The position numbers were made by a program, and so were the translations under genes. Under the pieces are notes generated by a model that was not told where the DNA came from, searched no databases, and worked only from the letters and a program-made list of their open reading frames with translations. A stretch of 57,080 nucleotides of DNA from positions 150,969 through 208,048 of the forward strand of contig MNRQ01000020.1 of the NCBI GenBank assembly GCA_001916035.1, read 5' to 3'. Within the stretch, counting starts at the first letter, position 1. Each line of letters starts with the position of its first letter. The stretch comes from Clostridium sp. 27_14 (GTDB taxonomy: Bacteria; Bacillota; Clostridia; TANB77; CAG-508). Positions 1 to 7,929 of the stretch are shown piece by piece.

Positions 1-332
1 CTCTTCCCAAGCATATTTTCTGAAGAATCCGGTAAAAAATTATCATTAATAGTCTCCATATAGAACTTTAAAATTTGATTATCTCCTCTTTTATCCACAC
101 CACAATTAAAAGAAGCACCATACATCTCTTCCATCTCTCTACTAATAGCCTCTTGTGTAGGCATATTTTCAGAACCTCTTCTCAAAATAGCAGGTATAAT
201 AGCATTTTTAGTAACATTTTCCCTATTCAATTCTGTTGTCAAAAAAACAGCAATCAAATTAGTTTTAAACTTATCATTATTAATCAAATGCACTTTAATA
301 CCTTGTTTTATTTCTTTAACTTTATATTCCAT
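1..332 (-). CDS. YfmF-like M16 peptidase-family protein, N-terminal part
   Basis: Only the first 110 codons are inside the window; the gene continues past the left edge. The translation begins MEYKVKEIKQGIKVHLI and contains ILRRGSENMPTQEAISREME followed by MYGASFNCGVDKRGD, which matches my knowledge of the N-terminal half of YfmF/YmfF proteins (M16 fold, usually paired with a YmfH-type partner). The HxxEH zinc motif of active M16 peptidases is absent from the region where it would lie, as expected of the non-catalytic partner. The ATG is preceded by GGAAAGGATTGGAG. It lies downstream of rpsU and the repeat array, in the same orientation. The family is fairly sure; the cellular role is not. 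Confidence 0.75.
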   Translation of the reverse strand, partial: MEYKVKEIKQGIKVHLINNDKFKTNLIAVFLTTELNRENVTKNAIIPAILRRGSENMPTQEAISREMEEMYGASFNCGVDKRGDNQILKFYMETINDNFLPDSSENMLGK

Positions 333-365
333 TACACTCCAATCCTTTCCTAAAAAATTATCTAT

Positions 366-393
366 ATTATACTATTCTTATCAAAAAAAACAA
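366..393 (-). promoter_or_regulatory. Possible sigma-A promoter for the YfmF-like gene
   Basis: On the minus strand a TATAAT (366-371) lies 16 nt from a weak TTGTTT -35 (388-393), about 35 nt before the start codon. The -10 is convincing; the -35 is poor. Confidence 0.35.
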
Positions 394-445
394 ACATATA
401 CATCAAATCATATTAAAACATAAATAAAATCCAAGTCTGCACCAC

Positions 446-741
446 GTCAAAATTGTAATTATTTTCTAAATTTCCTCTATCTAGGTTGGAAAAGAATTAA
501 ATTTTGACTAGGCAAACGAATTTAAAATTTATGAGGCGTACGATGGTACGTTGATTAAATTTTAAATGAAGTTTAATGACGTCAAAATTGTAATTATTTT
601 CTAAATTTCCTCTGTCTAGGTTGGAAAAGAATTAAATTTTGACTAGGCAAACAAATTTAAAATTTATGAGGCGTACGATAGTACGTTGATTAAATTTTAA
701 ATGAAGTTTAACGACGTCAAAATTGTAATTATTTTCCAACC
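446..741. repeat. Tandem palindromic repeat array (135-bp period)
   Basis: The string GTCAAAATTGTAATTATTTT recurs at 446, 581 and 716, an exact 135-bp period. The array holds two full units plus one partial right end. The best unit, 619-741, begins GGTTGGAAAAGAATTAAATT and ends AATTATTTTCCAACC, so its ends are inverted repeats. Inside are a second pair of arms (AAATTTAAAATTTA / TAAATTTTAAAT) and an apical hairpin CGTAC-GATA-GTACG; the other full unit has loop GATG. It lies between the rpsU stop and the YfmF-like gene. Related copies occur at 7344, 7888, 29390, 44041 and 47041. Confidence 0.9.
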
Positions 742-820
742 GGAAACTAAAAAAAGAAAGACACACCCTATATAAAATAATCTTTAAATTACTTATATAT
801 AATGTCCTCCCCCTATCTAA

Positions 821-991
821 TTAAAACTTTCTTTTTCTAGCAGCCTCTGATTTTTTCTTTCTCTTAACACTAGGTTTCTCATAATGCTCTCTCTTACGAA
901 CTTCTTGCATAACTCCATTTCTAGCGCACTGTCTTTTAAATCTCTTCAAAGCTTCTTCTATATTTCCATTATTTACTTTAATCTCTGACAT
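821..991 (-). CDS. rpsU: 30S ribosomal protein S21
   Basis: The 56-residue basic protein begins MSEIKVNNGNIEEALKRFKR and continues QCARNGVMQEVRKREHYEKP, a clear S21 signature, with a Lys/Arg-rich tail. S21 is a late-assembling small-subunit protein near the mRNA exit and anti-Shine-Dalgarno region. The gene is too short for many ORF callers. The ATG is preceded by the strong ribosome binding site GGAAGGAGGGG. A consensus promoter lies upstream at 1052-1080. The usual Firmicutes neighbour is a GatB/YqeY-like gene; here a YfmF-like gene follows instead, separated by the repeat array. Confidence 0.95.
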   Translation of the reverse strand: MSEIKVNNGNIEEALKRFKRQCARNGVMQEVRKREHYEKPSVKRKKKSEAARKRKF

Positions 992-1051
992 TTACATTCC
1001 CCTCCTTCCGGTCGATCGGATCTGTATGTGGGATAACCCTTAACATTATCC

Positions 1052-1080
1052 ATTATACATTAAACACAAATGCTTGTCAA
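1052..1080 (-). promoter_or_regulatory. Consensus sigma-A promoter for rpsU
   Basis: On the minus strand TTGACA (1075-1080) and TATAAT (1052-1057) are separated by exactly 17 nt, a perfect match to the vegetative consensus. Transcription would start near 1045 and run left into rpsU. Confidence 0.85.
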
Positions 1081-1131
1081 TAGGCAAAATTGAGAATTTT
1101 TAAGTAAAAAACACTATATGCTCAAAAACAC

Positions 1132-1160
1132 TTGACAGACATTTTCATATATGCTAATAT
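1132..1160 (+). promoter_or_regulatory. Sigma-A promoter for the Rpn-family gene
   Basis: TTGACA (1132-1137) is followed after 17 nt by TAATAT (1155-1160). The expected transcript start, near 1167, coincides with the left copy of the 17-bp inverted repeat flanking the gene. The promoter is divergent from that of rpsU. Confidence 0.65.
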
Positions 1161-1166
1161 AATTCA

Positions 1167-2174
1167 AAGTTTTATTTCAAATTCAAATTTTACATTTATT
1201 CAATACCATTAAAATCTAATTAGCAATCGCTAAAAAACAATCACTTATTAAAATAAAATATTTTACTCATAACACAACACACAAGGAGGTGACTTTATCA
1301 AATTATTAAACCTAAAAACAGACTATGTCTTCAAGCGCATATTTGGACACGCAGGAAACGAAGAAATAACAAAAAATCTATTAAACTCAATCATAAAAGA
1401 AGAAATAAAAGAAATAAAATTAGACAAAAATCCAATCTTAGAAAAAGACTTACTAGATGAAAAAATAGGAATATTAGACATAAAAGCCGAAATTAATAAC
1501 AATACAAATATAGATATAGAAATTCAAATAATAGACAAAAACAATTCTGAAAAAAGAATATTATTTTATTGTGCAAAATTATTCACAAAATCTTTAAAAT
1601 CAGGAAAAGATTATAATTCATTAAAAAAATCAATAGCAATTTTAATAGCAGACTACGAACTAGATAATCTTAAAGAAATTCCAAAATATATAACAAAATG
1701 GAACCTAAGAGAAGAAACATACCCAATACATATCTTGACAGACTCTATGGAAATTTATATAATCGAGTTAAAGAAATTCAGGAAATTTGAGAAAACATCT
1801 AAAAACGCAAAATTAAATTCTTGGATAAAATTCATAGAAAGTCCAGAGGTGGTAGATATGTCAAATAAGAAAATGGTTAAAGCAAAAGAAATATTAGAAG
1901 AAATTAGTCAAGATGAACATGAACGTTATTTAGCAGAACTACGAGAAAAATATATACTTGATCAAAATGCAACAGAAGCAGCTGGATATGACAAAGGACT
2001 TAAAAATGGTATTAAACAAGGTATTGAACAACAAAATTTAGAAATTGCCAAAAAAATGTTAAAGCAAAACTTTACATTAGAAGTTATTAATAGCATCACA
2101 AAAATTCCTATTGATGATTTAAAAAATTTACAGAAAGAACTTTAATTTCATATTCATAATTTGAAATAAAACTT
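1167..2174. repeat. Perfect 17-bp inverted repeat flanking the Rpn-family gene
   Basis: AAGTTTTATTTCAAATT at 1167-1183 is the exact reverse complement of AATTTGAAATAAAACTT at 2158-2174. One arm is at the presumed transcript start and the other is 12 nt after the stop codon. The arms either mark the ends of a small mobile unit or let the 5' and 3' ends of the mRNA pair. I saw no target-site duplication outside them. Confidence 0.7.
1297..2145 (+). CDS. Rpn family / PD-(D/E)XK nuclease-transposase-like protein, start codon apparently ATC
   Basis: The open frame runs 282 codons from 1297. It starts with ATC, AAA TTA TTA AAC, at normal distance from AAGGAGGTGAC, where the family usually reads MKLLN. 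No ATG, GTG or TTG occurs in frame until 1735, which would remove the nuclease core. The core is intact: FKRIFGHAGNEEI, the Asp of ILDIKAE, IDIEIQ (the E-x-Q part of the motif), and a later R-ILFYCAKLF block. The tail has the typical GLKNGIKQGIEQQNLEIAKK repeat-like helix. These proteins are recombination-promoting nucleases. The gene is either read from a rare AUC start or has just lost its start codon. Confidence 0.75.
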   Translation: MKLLNLKTDYVFKRIFGHAGNEEITKNLLNSIIKEEIKEIKLDKNPILEKDLLDEKIGILDIKAEINNNTNIDIEIQIIDKNNSEKRILFYCAKLFTKSLKSGKDYNSLKKSIAILIADYELDNLKEIPKYITKWNLREETYPIHILTDSMEIYIIELKKFRKFEKTSKNAKLNSWIKFIESPEVVDMSNKKMVKAKEILEEISQDEHERYLAELREKYILDQNATEAAGYDKGLKNGIKQGIEQQNLEIAKKMLKQNFTLEVINSITKIPIDDLKNLQKEL

Positions 2175-2180
2175 ATAACA

Positions 2181-2237
2181 AAAGCAGATATATATCAAGC
2201 TTAAAGCACTTGGCTTTGAAAAATATATATCTGCTTT
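2181..2237. terminator. Bidirectional intrinsic terminator
   Basis: AAAGCAGATATATAT (2181-2195) pairs with ATATATATCTGCTTT (2223-2237), with T/A-rich flanks on both sides and a small inner hairpin in the loop. It separates the rightward Rpn-family gene from the convergent leftward DnaJ-domain gene. Confidence 0.8.
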
Positions 2238-2281
2238 ATTTATTATAATATAAAAAAAACTTCTTTAAACAATATAAAAAT

Positions 2282-2923
2282 CTATTTTGAAAACAATTTT
2301 ACTATTGGATTTTCAAATAATATCTCTCTTATCCAGCCATTAGTAAAAGGTATACACCATAAAATAACACCAATAGCAATGACAATTAAAATAGCCAAAA
2401 CAATTGCAAATAAGTCCTTTTTTGTAACATCTGCTAATTCTTTTCTTTTCGGTCTATCATTATAAAGTACTTTAACAAAATCTATAACACCTGCTAAAGT
2501 TCCCAGTTTTTGAGCTTGTCTCTTTTTTTCTTCTTGATCATATTGTTCTTGTCTAGCATTAATTTTTTGGGCATAATATTCTTCTCTTCTCAAATCTTGT
2601 TCAGATTTATTTTTTTGATTTTCATTTGTTCTCCCATAAAATTTTGTCTTTTCTGTACCATAATCTTTATCTCCATATTTTGCTTTTATCTCCTCCTCTT
2701 TTTGTCTTTGAAGTTCTGCATCATATTGTCCTCTTAAAAAAGAGTCAGAAAGAATGTCATAAGCCTCATTAATTTGCTTTAATTTATCTTCTGACAATTC
2801 TTTCTTTTTCATATCGTTTTGCAAATCTGGATGATATTTTTTTGCAAGAACTTTATATGCTTTTTCTATTATTTCCTGTGAGGCATTTTCATTTACTTGC
2901 AAAATCTCATAATAATTCTTCAT
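2282..2923 (-). CDS. Membrane-anchored DnaJ-domain protein
   Basis: Residues 1-70 form a J domain (MKNYYEILQVNENASQEIIE, then the YHPDL motif that stimulates DnaK ATPase). A long charged, Gln/Lys/Glu-rich coiled-coil-like stretch spans about 70-165, and one transmembrane helix lies near 172-192 (LFAIVLAILIVIAIGVILW). There is no Gly/Phe region or zinc-finger domain, so this is not DnaJ itself but a type III J protein that probably recruits DnaK to the membrane. It starts 17 bp after ftsH, suggesting co-transcription with that membrane protease and a quality-control link. The J domain is certain; the substrate is unknown. Confidence 0.85.
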   Translation of the reverse strand: MKNYYEILQVNENASQEIIEKAYKVLAKKYHPDLQNDMKKKELSEDKLKQINEAYDILSDSFLRGQYDAELQRQKEEEIKAKYGDKDYGTEKTKFYGRTNENQKNKSEQDLRREEYYAQKINARQEQYDQEEKKRQAQKLGTLAGVIDFVKVLYNDRPKRKELADVTKKDLFAIVLAILIVIAIGVILWCIPFTNGWIREILFENPIVKLFSK

Positions 2924-2940
2924 TAAATATCCCCTACATT

Positions 2941-4746
2941 CTATGCAAATATTTGCTCAAATTCATCTGCTTCAATTTTTTCTTTTTCAAGAAGAACACC
3001 AGCTACAGCATGTAATTTATCAATATGTTCTGTTAAAATTTGTTTAGCCTCATTATATGCTTTATCAACTATTTTTTTAACTTCTTCATCAATAATTGCT
3101 GCTGTTTCTTCAGAATATTCTTTTGATTGTGCAAAATCCCTACCTAAAAATACTTCATTTTGGCTAGATCCTAATGTTAATGTTCCTATTCTATCACTCA
3201 TACCATATTTTGTAACCATACTTCTTGCAATTTGTGTAGCTCTTTCTATATCATTACTTGCACCTGTTGAAATATCATTTAAAATAAGTGCTTCTGCAAC
3301 TCTACCACCTAGTAAAGATACTATATTTTCTTCCATTTCTGTTTTTGACATAAAATTTTTGTCTTCAGTAGGACGATACATTGTATACCCTCCTGCCATA
3401 CCTCTAGGTACTATAGATATTTGATGTACTGGATCTTGTGTTTCTAAATAATGACTTACTACTGCATGACCCGCTTCATGATAAGAAACTAAACGATTTT
3501 CCTTTTCACTCCTTACTCTTGTTTTCTTTTCTGGTCCCATAGTAACTTTAACCATTGCATCTTCAATTTCTTTCATTCCAATTTCTGTTAAATTTCTTCT
3601 TGCTGCTAACAACGCTGCTTCATTTAATACATTTTCTAGATCCGCTCCTGCAAATCCTGATGTATTTTTTGCAATTACTTTTAAATCTACATCTTCTGCT
3701 AATTTTTTCTTTCTTGAATGTACTTCTAATATTTGTTCTCTTGCTTTTACATCTGGTGCTCCTACAACTATTTGTCTATCAAATCTTCCTGCTCTTAATA
3801 ATGCTTTATCTAAAACATCTGGACGGTTAGTTGCTGCTAATACAATAACACCTTCATTTTCAGAAAATCCATCCATTTCAACTAATAATTGGTTTAATGT
3901 TTGTTCTCTCTCATCATGTCCTCCACCTAGTCCTGCACCTCTTTGGCGTCCTACTGCATCTATTTCATCTATAAATATTATACATGGCGCATTTCTTTTT
4001 GCTTCATCAAATAAATCTCTAACTCTTGAAGCACCAACACCTACAAACATTTCTACAAAGTCTGAACCACTTATTATAAAAAATGGTACTCCCGCTTCTC
4101 CTGCAACTGCTTTTGCCAAAAGAGTTTTACCTGTACCAGGTTGTCCAACTAATAAGACACCTTTTGGTATTCTTGCTCCCATATCTGTAAATTTCTTTGG
4201 ATTTTTTAAAAATTGTACAATTTCTTGTAATTCTTCTTTTTCCTCATCAACACCTGCAACATCATCAAAAGTAACTTTATTTCTATCTGCTGGTGTCATC
4301 ATTCTTGCTTTACTTTTTCCGAAACTTAATGTTTTTCCTCCTGCTTGATTTGCATTTGGTCCTCCCATCATTAAGAACCAGAATATAAAGAAAATAATTA
4401 ATAATCCAAACGGTGTTAATAAACCAAGAATTGTAACAAAAATAGATTCAGATTTTTCTTCTAATGTAAATGATCCATTTTTTACAAAATCCTCTGTATA
4501 ATTCATAAAACTTTCCATATTAGGAATATTTACTTGTTTTATATTTTTATCTTCAGACAATTCAACATTTGCTGTTTTTCCATCTGACTCTATTTGAATT
4601 GCCTCAACCTTTCCTTCATTTATTTTTGTAATTAAATCAGAATATTTCATTTTTTTATTAGAATTTTCCATAACTGATGACAAAACAATAATAAAAATTA
4701 CTCCAATAATTAACCACATCGCTAATGTCTTGATATTATTTTTCAC
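2941..4746 (-). CDS. ftsH: ATP-dependent zinc metalloprotease FtsH
   Basis: The 601-residue membrane protease unfolds and degrades membrane and soluble proteins. Two N-terminal transmembrane helices (about 8-25 and 103-125) flank an extracytoplasmic domain. The AAA module has Walker A GQPGTGKT (near 201-208), Walker B IIFIDEIDAVGRQRG and the arginine-finger region LLRAGRFDRQ. The zinc site is HEAGH near 423-427. I chose the GTG at 4744-4746, which follows AAAGGAGG by 9 nt; a longer frame from an upstream TTG simply translates the ribosome binding site as KRRKK. Its own promoter lies at 4804-4832. Upstream is tilS, a common Firmicutes arrangement but without hpt between them. Confidence 0.96.
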   Translation of the reverse strand: MKNNIKTLAMWLIIGVIFIIVLSSVMENSNKKMKYSDLITKINEGKVEAIQIESDGKTANVELSEDKNIKQVNIPNMESFMNYTEDFVKNGSFTLEEKSESIFVTILGLLTPFGLLIIFFIFWFLMMGGPNANQAGGKTLSFGKSKARMMTPADRNKVTFDDVAGVDEEKEELQEIVQFLKNPKKFTDMGARIPKGVLLVGQPGTGKTLLAKAVAGEAGVPFFIISGSDFVEMFVGVGASRVRDLFDEAKRNAPCIIFIDEIDAVGRQRGAGLGGGHDEREQTLNQLLVEMDGFSENEGVIVLAATNRPDVLDKALLRAGRFDRQIVVGAPDVKAREQILEVHSRKKKLAEDVDLKVIAKNTSGFAGADLENVLNEAALLAARRNLTEIGMKEIEDAMVKVTMGPEKKTRVRSEKENRLVSYHEAGHAVVSHYLETQDPVHQISIVPRGMAGGYTMYRPTEDKNFMSKTEMEENIVSLLGGRVAEALILNDISTGASNDIERATQIARSMVTKYGMSDRIGTLTLGSSQNEVFLGRDFAQSKEYSEETAAIIDEEVKKIVDKAYNEAKQILTEHIDKLHAVAGVLLEKEKIEADEFEQIFA

Positions 4747-4803
4747 TATCTTTTTCCTCCTTTTGAATCCCAAAACAGGTGGGCTTGTCTTTGAATACCT
4801 GAT

Positions 4804-4832
4804 TATATATCATATTAAATTTGCTTTTTCAA
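4804..4832 (-). promoter_or_regulatory. Probable sigma-A promoter for ftsH
   Basis: On the minus strand TTGAAA (4827-4832) and TATATA (4804-4809) are 17 nt apart; an alternative TATAAT overlaps at 4802-4807. It lies in the 147-bp gap after tilS, so ftsH and the DnaJ-domain gene may be transcribed separately as well as by readthrough. Confidence 0.55.
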
Positions 4833-4893
4833 GTATTTTTTTGTGTCTTTTTTGTGACAAAAATCAAGTCACTCTAAGAACTACTACGGATAG

Positions 4894-5928
4894 TTATCTT
4901 TGGTCTATAAAATATATTTTTCCATTTTTTAAAAAAATTTTTAAATTTTTATTTGGTGTTAAGTATTTATTTCCAATATTTCTTTCACATAATTTTATAA
5001 TATCATCTATATGTATTTTTTCAATTCCTTGTGCATTTCCAAATAATCTCGTTATAGTATATAACAAAACTCTTGATTTTATGACTCTTTCTTGCATATT
5101 AAATAATTTTAATTTTAAAATTATATATTTTTTATTCAACAAAACATCTTCATTATTAGTAATATTTTCCACAATAAATTTCTCAGCTATTAACATCTCA
5201 TTATACGCTTTTTCTACTTGTTTTTGCACATAGTTTTCTTCTTCTTTTACCAAATCTGATAATCGGCTTAAAGTATCAATTATATTAGGATTAAACTCTT
5301 TCTTAATATACGGAATAACAACATTTCTAACTTTATTACGAGTATATGCATTGTCAAAATTAGTTTTATCAATTCTAGGATTTAGTTTTTGACTAGAACA
5401 ATAATTTTCAATCTCCATTCTTGTACAATCAAGTAAAGGTCTTATATATTTTTCATCTTTTATATACTCTATACCTTTTAATCCAGAAACTCCTGAGCCT
5501 CTTAATAAATTCATTAAAATTGTCTCAATTTTATCATTTTTATTATGTGCAATTGAAATTTTATTTGATTTCGTATTTTCCATAACTTCATCAAAAAATT
5601 TATATCGTGCATACCTACCTGCTTCTTCTGTTCCCATTTTCCTCTCTCCTGCAAGTTTAGGAATATCAACTCTTTTCACAAAAAAACTAATAGCATTTTC
5701 TTTGCAAAAATCTCTTACAAAATCTTCATCATCAACGGCTTCTTTACGAATCATATGATTAACATGTGCTACAACAAAATCAAAATCAATTTTTTTATCT
5801 TTTTTTATCTCTAATAAAACATTCAACATAGCCAAAGAATCTGGCCCTCCTGAAACAGCAAGAACCAGCCTATCTCCATTTTGTATTAAATTATTTTTTA
5901 TAATTGTATTTATGACCTTTTCTTTCAT
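4894..5928 (-). CDS. tilS: tRNA(Ile)-lysidine synthase TilS
   Basis: This enzyme modifies C34 of tRNA-Ile(CAU) to lysidine so that it reads AUA, an abundant codon in so AT-rich a genome. The PP-loop motif VLAVSGGPDSLAML is at about residues 22-35, followed by HVNHMIRKEA and GRYARYKFFDE, then AHNKNDKIETILMNLLRGSG. At 344 residues it is shorter than the B. subtilis enzyme, so the C-terminal TilS_C region is reduced. It lies between dnaB and ftsH in the leftward operon. Confidence 0.93.
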   Translation of the reverse strand: MKEKVINTIIKNNLIQNGDRLVLAVSGGPDSLAMLNVLLEIKKDKKIDFDFVVAHVNHMIRKEAVDDEDFVRDFCKENAISFFVKRVDIPKLAGERKMGTEEAGRYARYKFFDEVMENTKSNKISIAHNKNDKIETILMNLLRGSGVSGLKGIEYIKDEKYIRPLLDCTRMEIENYCSSQKLNPRIDKTNFDNAYTRNKVRNVVIPYIKKEFNPNIIDTLSRLSDLVKEEENYVQKQVEKAYNEMLIAEKFIVENITNNEDVLLNKKYIILKLKLFNMQERVIKSRVLLYTITRLFGNAQGIEKIHIDDIIKLCERNIGNKYLTPNKNLKIFLKNGKIYFIDQR

Positions 5929-5970
5929 AAAAATCGTCCCTTTCTCAAAACTTTACAATTACACATACTT

Positions 5971-7305
5971 CTATTGATCATATCTCTTTTCCAAATTAAC
6001 AAATTTTGTATATGTACCAAACCATCCTAAATCCACACTACATGTTGAGCCACCTCTATGTTTTGCAATAATTACTTCAGCAACATTTTTCTTTTCACTA
6101 TCTGGATTATAATAATCATCGCGATATAAAAACATAACAATATCAGCATCTTGCTCAATAGCTCCAGATTCACGTAAATCAGAAAGCATCGGTTTATGAT
6201 CAGGTCTTTGTTCAACAGCTCTTGACAACTGTGATAATGCAATCACTGGCACATTTAATTCTTTTGCCATGATTTTTAAAGAACGGCTTATTTCAGAAAT
6301 CTCCTGTTCACGGCTACCTCCTCTTTTATTTGTACCTTGTATCAATTGCAAATAATCTATTATAACCATACCAATATGTTTTTCAACTTGTAATTTTCTA
6401 CATTTAGCCCTTATTTCTGTAATAGAAATACCTGGTGTATCATCAATATAAATATTAGCTGCAGAAAGAGGTCCTATAGCCTCTGCTAGTTTAGCCCAAT
6501 CTTCTTCTTCTAGCTTACCTGTCCTAACTTTATTACTATCAACCATTGCTTCACTGCACAAAATTCTATTAACAAGTTGTTCTTTTGACATCTCCAAGTT
6601 AAAAATAGCAACAGGAACATCTGCTCTAACTGCCGCATTTGTAGCAATATTCAAAGCAAACGCAGATTTACCCATAGCAGGTCTCGCCGCAACCAAAATA
6701 AGCTCTGAACCATGAAAACCAGCTGTTCTATAATCCAAATCAGAAAAACCACTAGGTACTCCTGTAATGTGTTGTTTTCTATTATACAACTCTTCTAATT
6801 GTGTAAAACTATCAACCAGAATATCTTTAATTGGAGAATACCCTTTTTGATTCTTACCCTGAGTCAAATTAAAAACTTTCTTTTCTACACCCTCCATAAT
6901 ATCATCAACATCTTCTGTTGGATCATAACCCATCTCGATTATATCATTTGCAGTTTTTATCAAATCTCTTAATCTAGCCTTTTCTTCTACAATTTTTATA
7001 TATTTTTGTACATTAGCCGTAGTAGGAACTTTATCAGGTAATTCTGCCAAATATTCTAAACCACCAACTTGTTCAAATCTTCCCATTGACTCTAACTCAG
7101 CTTTAACTGTTATAATATCAATTGGTTCAGATCTATTATATAGATTTAACATTGCCTCATATATGATTTTATTATCTGCTCTATAAAAATCTTCCGGTTT
7201 CAAAATTTCTATACTACTTACTATTGCATCACTATCTGTAAGCATACTTCCTATTACTGCCTGCTCTGCTTCCAAATCATGTGGTGGCACTTTTCCTACT
7301 TCCAT
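5971..7305 (-). CDS. dnaB: Replicative DNA helicase DnaB
   Basis: The 444-residue hexameric helicase begins MEVGKVPPHDLEAEQAVIGS, the usual DnaB N-terminus. It has a RecA-like domain with Walker A ARPAMGKSAFALN, the motif VIIDYLQLIQG, and the C-terminal SDLRESGAIEQDAD. The frame is open for 25 more codons upstream, but those codons read through the half repeat at 7344-7401, so I place the start at the ATG 7303-7305, which is preceded by AGGAAGGA. No intein is present. It follows rplI, the classic gdpP-rplI-dnaB order of Firmicutes. Confidence 0.95.
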   Translation of the reverse strand: MEVGKVPPHDLEAEQAVIGSMLTDSDAIVSSIEILKPEDFYRADNKIIYEAMLNLYNRSEPIDIITVKAELESMGRFEQVGGLEYLAELPDKVPTTANVQKYIKIVEEKARLRDLIKTANDIIEMGYDPTEDVDDIMEGVEKKVFNLTQGKNQKGYSPIKDILVDSFTQLEELYNRKQHITGVPSGFSDLDYRTAGFHGSELILVAARPAMGKSAFALNIATNAAVRADVPVAIFNLEMSKEQLVNRILCSEAMVDSNKVRTGKLEEEDWAKLAEAIGPLSAANIYIDDTPGISITEIRAKCRKLQVEKHIGMVIIDYLQLIQGTNKRGGSREQEISEISRSLKIMAKELNVPVIALSQLSRAVEQRPDHKPMLSDLRESGAIEQDADIVMFLYRDDYYNPDSEKKNVAEVIIAKHRGGSTCSVDLGWFGTYTKFVNLEKRYDQ

Positions 7306-7343
7306 TATTCTCACATTCCTTCCTATTGTTTTTAATAGATTGT

Positions 7344-7401
7344 ATGTAACCATATTTAAAATGAAATTTAACGCAGTCAAAATTGTAATTATTTTTTAAC
7401 C
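7344..7401. repeat. Half copy of the palindromic repeat between rplI and dnaB
   Basis: Read on the plus strand it contains GTATGTAACC, TTTAAAATGAAATTTAACGC and GTCAAAATTGTAATTATTTT, ending TTAACC. This is the right half of the unit seen at 47112-47234, without a left partner. In gene orientation it starts directly after the TAG stop of rplI. Confidence 0.75.
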
Positions 7402-7851
7402 CTATTCTTCTGCAACCAAATTCACTCTCACTATTCCAACAACGCCCTCAAACAATTTAACATCAACATTACGTGTACCCAATTCCTTAATAGGTTCCTT
7501 CAAATCAATTTTCTTTTTATCAACACTAATATTATGCACTTTCTGCAATTCCTCAGCAATTTCCTTAGAAGAAACACCTCCAAAAATTTTACCATTTTTA
7601 CCAGCACGCACACGAATAGTAAGCATTATTTTCTTCATTTTCTCAGCAACTTTTTGAGCCTCTTCCTTTTCTTGACCCTTTTTAAAAGCTGTAGAATTCT
7701 GTTTAGCCTTTAGCTTAGCCATATTTTCAGCATTTGCCTCAACAGCCAAATTTTTTGGAAATAAAAAATTACGAGCATAACCATCAGAAGCATTAATAAT
7801 CTCATCTTTTTTTCCAACACCCTTTATATTATCCTTTAAAATAACTTTCAT
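7402..7851 (-). CDS. rplI: 50S ribosomal protein L9
   Basis: The 149-residue protein starts MKVILKDNIKGVGKKDEIIN, typical of L9, followed by a long lysine-rich connecting helix (about 45-75) and the C-terminal domain with GKIFGGVSSKEIAEELQK and the closing VRVNLVAEE. L9 binds 23S rRNA near the L1 stalk and supports reading-frame maintenance. I use the ATG at 7849-7851, nine nt after AAAGGTG; a TTG two codons earlier is possible. Both ends of the gene are bordered by half copies of the palindromic repeat, and its codons are unusually rich in GAG, AAG and TTG. Confidence 0.95.
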   Translation of the reverse strand: MKVILKDNIKGVGKKDEIINASDGYARNFLFPKNLAVEANAENMAKLKAKQNSTAFKKGQEKEEAQKVAEKMKKIMLTIRVRAGKNGKIFGGVSSKEIAEELQKVHNISVDKKKIDLKEPIKELGTRNVDVKLFEGVVGIVRVNLVAEE

Positions 7852-7887
7852 ACTCAATCACACCTTTCTAAAACATAACAACAACTT

Positions 7888-7929
7888 AAATGCAGTTTAA
7901 CGCAGTCAAAATTGTAATTATTTCAAAAT
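7888..7929. repeat. Half copy of the palindromic repeat between gdpP and rplI
   Basis: The plus-strand text AAATGCAGTTTAACGCAGTC followed by AAAATTGTAATTATTT matches the right half of the repeat unit. In gene orientation it begins about 5 nt after the TAG stop of gdpP. There is no left half. Confidence 0.75.

Noticed and set aside
75..353. Rightward open frame of 92 codons
   Set aside because: It is the antisense shadow of the YfmF-like gene, with no ribosome binding site and a low-complexity translation.
446..741. Tandem repeats as a possible CRISPR array
   Set aside because: Units are 135 bp, internally palindromic and without unique spacers; no cas gene is near.
4747..4773. Longer FtsH start
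   Set aside because: The added codons are the ribosome binding site itself, translated as KRRKK.
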